Shown here: positions 42,656-43,700 of the stretch, one piece after another
Position numbering within the stretch: position 1 is the first letter of the stretch
How the letters are laid out: the number at the start of each line of letters is the position of its first letter
DNA from: an uncultured Eubacteriales bacterium
GTDB lineage: Bacteria; Bacillota; Clostridia; Oscillospirales; Oscillospiraceae
NCBI GenBank assembly: GCA_900317425.1
Contig: ONGR01000017.1
Span: 1-43,700, forward strand
DNA: 43,700 bases
Direction of reading: 5' to 3'
Program-made: the position numbers and the translations under genes
Notes under the pieces: generated by a model
The model's database searches: none
The model's input: only the letters and a program-made list of their open reading frames with translations
What the model was told of the DNA's origin: nothing

Positions 42656-43393
42656 TCACTCAGTGGTGTGCTTCTCCTTGCCGAAGTGGAGCTCCTTCAT
42701 GCCCTCCACCTCGTCGCAGATGGGCTTGAGGGAGCAGGAGCCGCAGTCGGTGGGCATGCCCTCCAGGATCTTGGTGAGGGACATGGTGATGTCGTGAGCG
42801 GTCTTGGCGCACTTCCTGGCCCCGGCGTAGTCGGCGTCCGGGGCGGTGATGAAGATCAGCTTCACCGCCAGCACGTTGGGGTCCCGTTTGTACTGGCGGA
42901 TGAAATCGTCGCCGATGCGCTCAAAGCTGATGCCGGAGCGGACGGCCTCCTTGCTGATGCGCACCTGCTCCCGGTTGGACTCCGAAGAGGTGCGGATCAT
43001 GTAGCCTTTGGGGAAGACGCGGTACTTGACAAAGTCCATGTTCTGGATGGCCCGGAAGGCCTGCTCCGTGTCGTCCTCGTCGTCGCTCTCAATGTCGCCT
43101 ACCCGGAGGAGGGTGATGCGCACATAGTCGCTGTCCGCCTTCAGTTCCCCCAGGTCGGGACCGTAGAGAAGGATCTCGTCCTTTTCCACCAGGGCGGGGC
43201 TGGTGGTGACGCAGGTAAAGTTGACGGCGCTGTGGCTGCCGCCGCCCAGCTCATAGGCGGCGTCCCGGAGCATCACCAGCTCAAATTCGCCCGGATCCTC
43301 CCAGGCGCGGGCGGGGTCATATTCATAACGCCGGGGGGCGGAGGAGCCGCCCAGCTCCTCCGCCTGCCGGATCACGGTATTATACAGTTCCAT
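42656..43393 (-). CDS. Acetyl-CoA synthase (AcsB/CdhC)-like domain protein
   Basis: 245 residues. ILLYGPDLGELKADSDYVRI and REQVRISKEAVRSGISFERI resemble segments of the acetyl-CoA synthase catalytic subunit, which is far longer (over 700 residues). The C-terminus has three cysteines in CGSCSLKPICDEV. The full A-cluster domain with its glycine-rich tail is absent, so it is not itself an acetyl-CoA synthase; it may be a corrinoid/CODH-related helper or a repurposed domain. MELYNTVIRQAEELGGS is the likely start; the open frame runs back to 43510 across the neighbouring small gene. It follows a 55-residue membrane protein and an activase gene in a leftward group. Confidence 0.55.
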   Translation of the reverse strand: MELYNTVIRQAEELGGSSAPRRYEYDPARAWEDPGEFELVMLRDAAYELGGGSHSAVNFTCVTTSPALVEKDEILLYGPDLGELKADSDYVRITLLRVGDIESDDEDDTEQAFRAIQNMDFVKYRVFPKGYMIRTSSESNREQVRISKEAVRSGISFERIGDDFIRQYKRDPNVLAVKLIFITAPDADYAGARKCAKTAHDITMSLTKILEGMPTDCGSCSLKPICDEVEGMKELHFGKEKHTTE

Positions 43394-43394
43394 A

Positions 43395-43562
43395 TCAGAA
43401 CTTGATATCCGTCTGCTTGCGGTCGAAGATCTTGTTGACCTGGACGTAGGCCCAACCCAGCAGCTTCTGATCCAGGTTCCAGAAGTAGACCGCAAACAGA
43501 ACGCCCACAATGGCGGACAGGATGGCGGCGATCTTCAGAACCACCTTCAAAACTTTGCTCAT
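43395..43562 (-). CDS. 55-residue membrane protein
   Basis: MSKVLKVVLKIAAILSAIVG followed by VLFAVYFW is a single membrane helix with a basic N-terminus; the tail NKIFDRKQTDIKF is cytoplasmic or exposed. GGAGGTACATTTT precedes the ATG. It ends 2 bases before the acetyl-CoA-synthase-like start, so the two are surely co-translated. No known family is recognised. It could tether its neighbour to the membrane, an inference from gene order only. Confidence 0.65.
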   Translation of the reverse strand: MSKVLKVVLKIAAILSAIVGVLFAVYFWNLDQKLLGWAYVQVNKIFDRKQTDIKF

Positions 43563-43608
43563 AAAATGTACCTCCAAGTACAAAGTGTGGGGAAGCGGTT
43601 ATCGCCGC

Positions 43609-43700
43609 TTACTTGGCCATGCCCTTCTGGCGGGCATACTCGGCGGCGCCCAGCGCGCCCATCAGCTGCGGGTCCGTCTTCAGATCGATGACCTTCAGCT
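43609..43700 (-). CDS. BadF/BcrA-type acyl-CoA dehydratase activase, C-terminal end only
   Basis: Only the last 30 codons are in the window: KVIDLKTDPQLMGALGAAEY then ARQKGMAK and a stop. PQLMGALGAA matches the closing helix of the ASKHA ATPases that activate 2-hydroxyacyl-CoA dehydratases and related enzymes (typical PQxxGALGAA). The rest, including the iron-sulfur cysteines, is outside. It lies 46 bases ahead of the small membrane protein in the same direction, so the group may be one operon. Confidence 0.6.
   Translation of the reverse strand, partial: LKVIDLKTDPQLMGALGAAEYARQKGMAK

Overview
The window is GC-rich, densely coded DNA from a strictly anaerobic, Gram-positive-type bacterium. 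The best fit is a Clostridia member of the Oscillospiraceae/Flavonifractor-Oscillibacter kind. This rests on an SpoVT/AbrB-type regulator, SipW-type signal peptidases with TasA-like secreted proteins, desulfoferrodoxin, a Stealth/LicD/flippase glycan locus, and fragments related to acetyl-CoA synthase and to 2-hydroxyacyl-CoA dehydratase activases. There is no rRNA or tRNA gene to fix the taxonomy, so the placement is an inference.

Region 1 (1-14960) is a surface-fibre locus. A partial SpoVT/AbrB-like regulator points left. Rightward genes encode SipW-type signal peptidase 1, a TasA/CalY-like major subunit behind a structured leader, a membrane-anchored TasA-related protein with a PQTGD-type C-terminus, SipW-type peptidase 2, two more TasA-like proteins, an Lgt-like membrane protein, and a giant (about 2771-residue) secreted protein with a beta-helix-like region and ten or eleven tandem 'GW' repeats. 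Strong hairpins without U-tracts separate blocks of this locus and may set subunit ratios. This is the best candidate for an incompletely described system.

Region 2 (14961-18124) holds a superoxide reductase with a 41-residue zinc-ribbon protein, then a cobalamin riboswitch with its own promoter and terminator but no gene behind it, then leftward genes for a VTT-domain membrane protein and GalE.

Region 3 (18300-30508) is a ten-gene surface-polysaccharide operon: UDP-GlcNAc 4,6-dehydratase, DegT aminotransferase, PglC-like initiating transferase, two LicD proteins, a Stealth phosphotransferase, Wzx-like flippase, Wzy-like polymerase/ligase, class V aminotransferase, and an acyltransferase. 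Together they suggest a diamino- or amino-deoxysugar-primed, phosphodiester-containing, acylated glycan. A decayed AlgX/DHHW-like gene follows.

Region 4 (31441-43700) is mostly housekeeping: thioredoxin; galM with a second acyltransferase; an acyl-CoA ligase overlapping a stand-alone E2-like acyltransferase whose catalytic His is replaced; asnS; the psuK-psuG pseudouridine catabolic pair with two small genes; an M20 amidohydrolase; and a leftward set of activase (partial), 55-residue membrane protein and acetyl-CoA-synthase-like protein. Most transcription units end in canonical hairpin/U-run terminators, several of them bidirectional.
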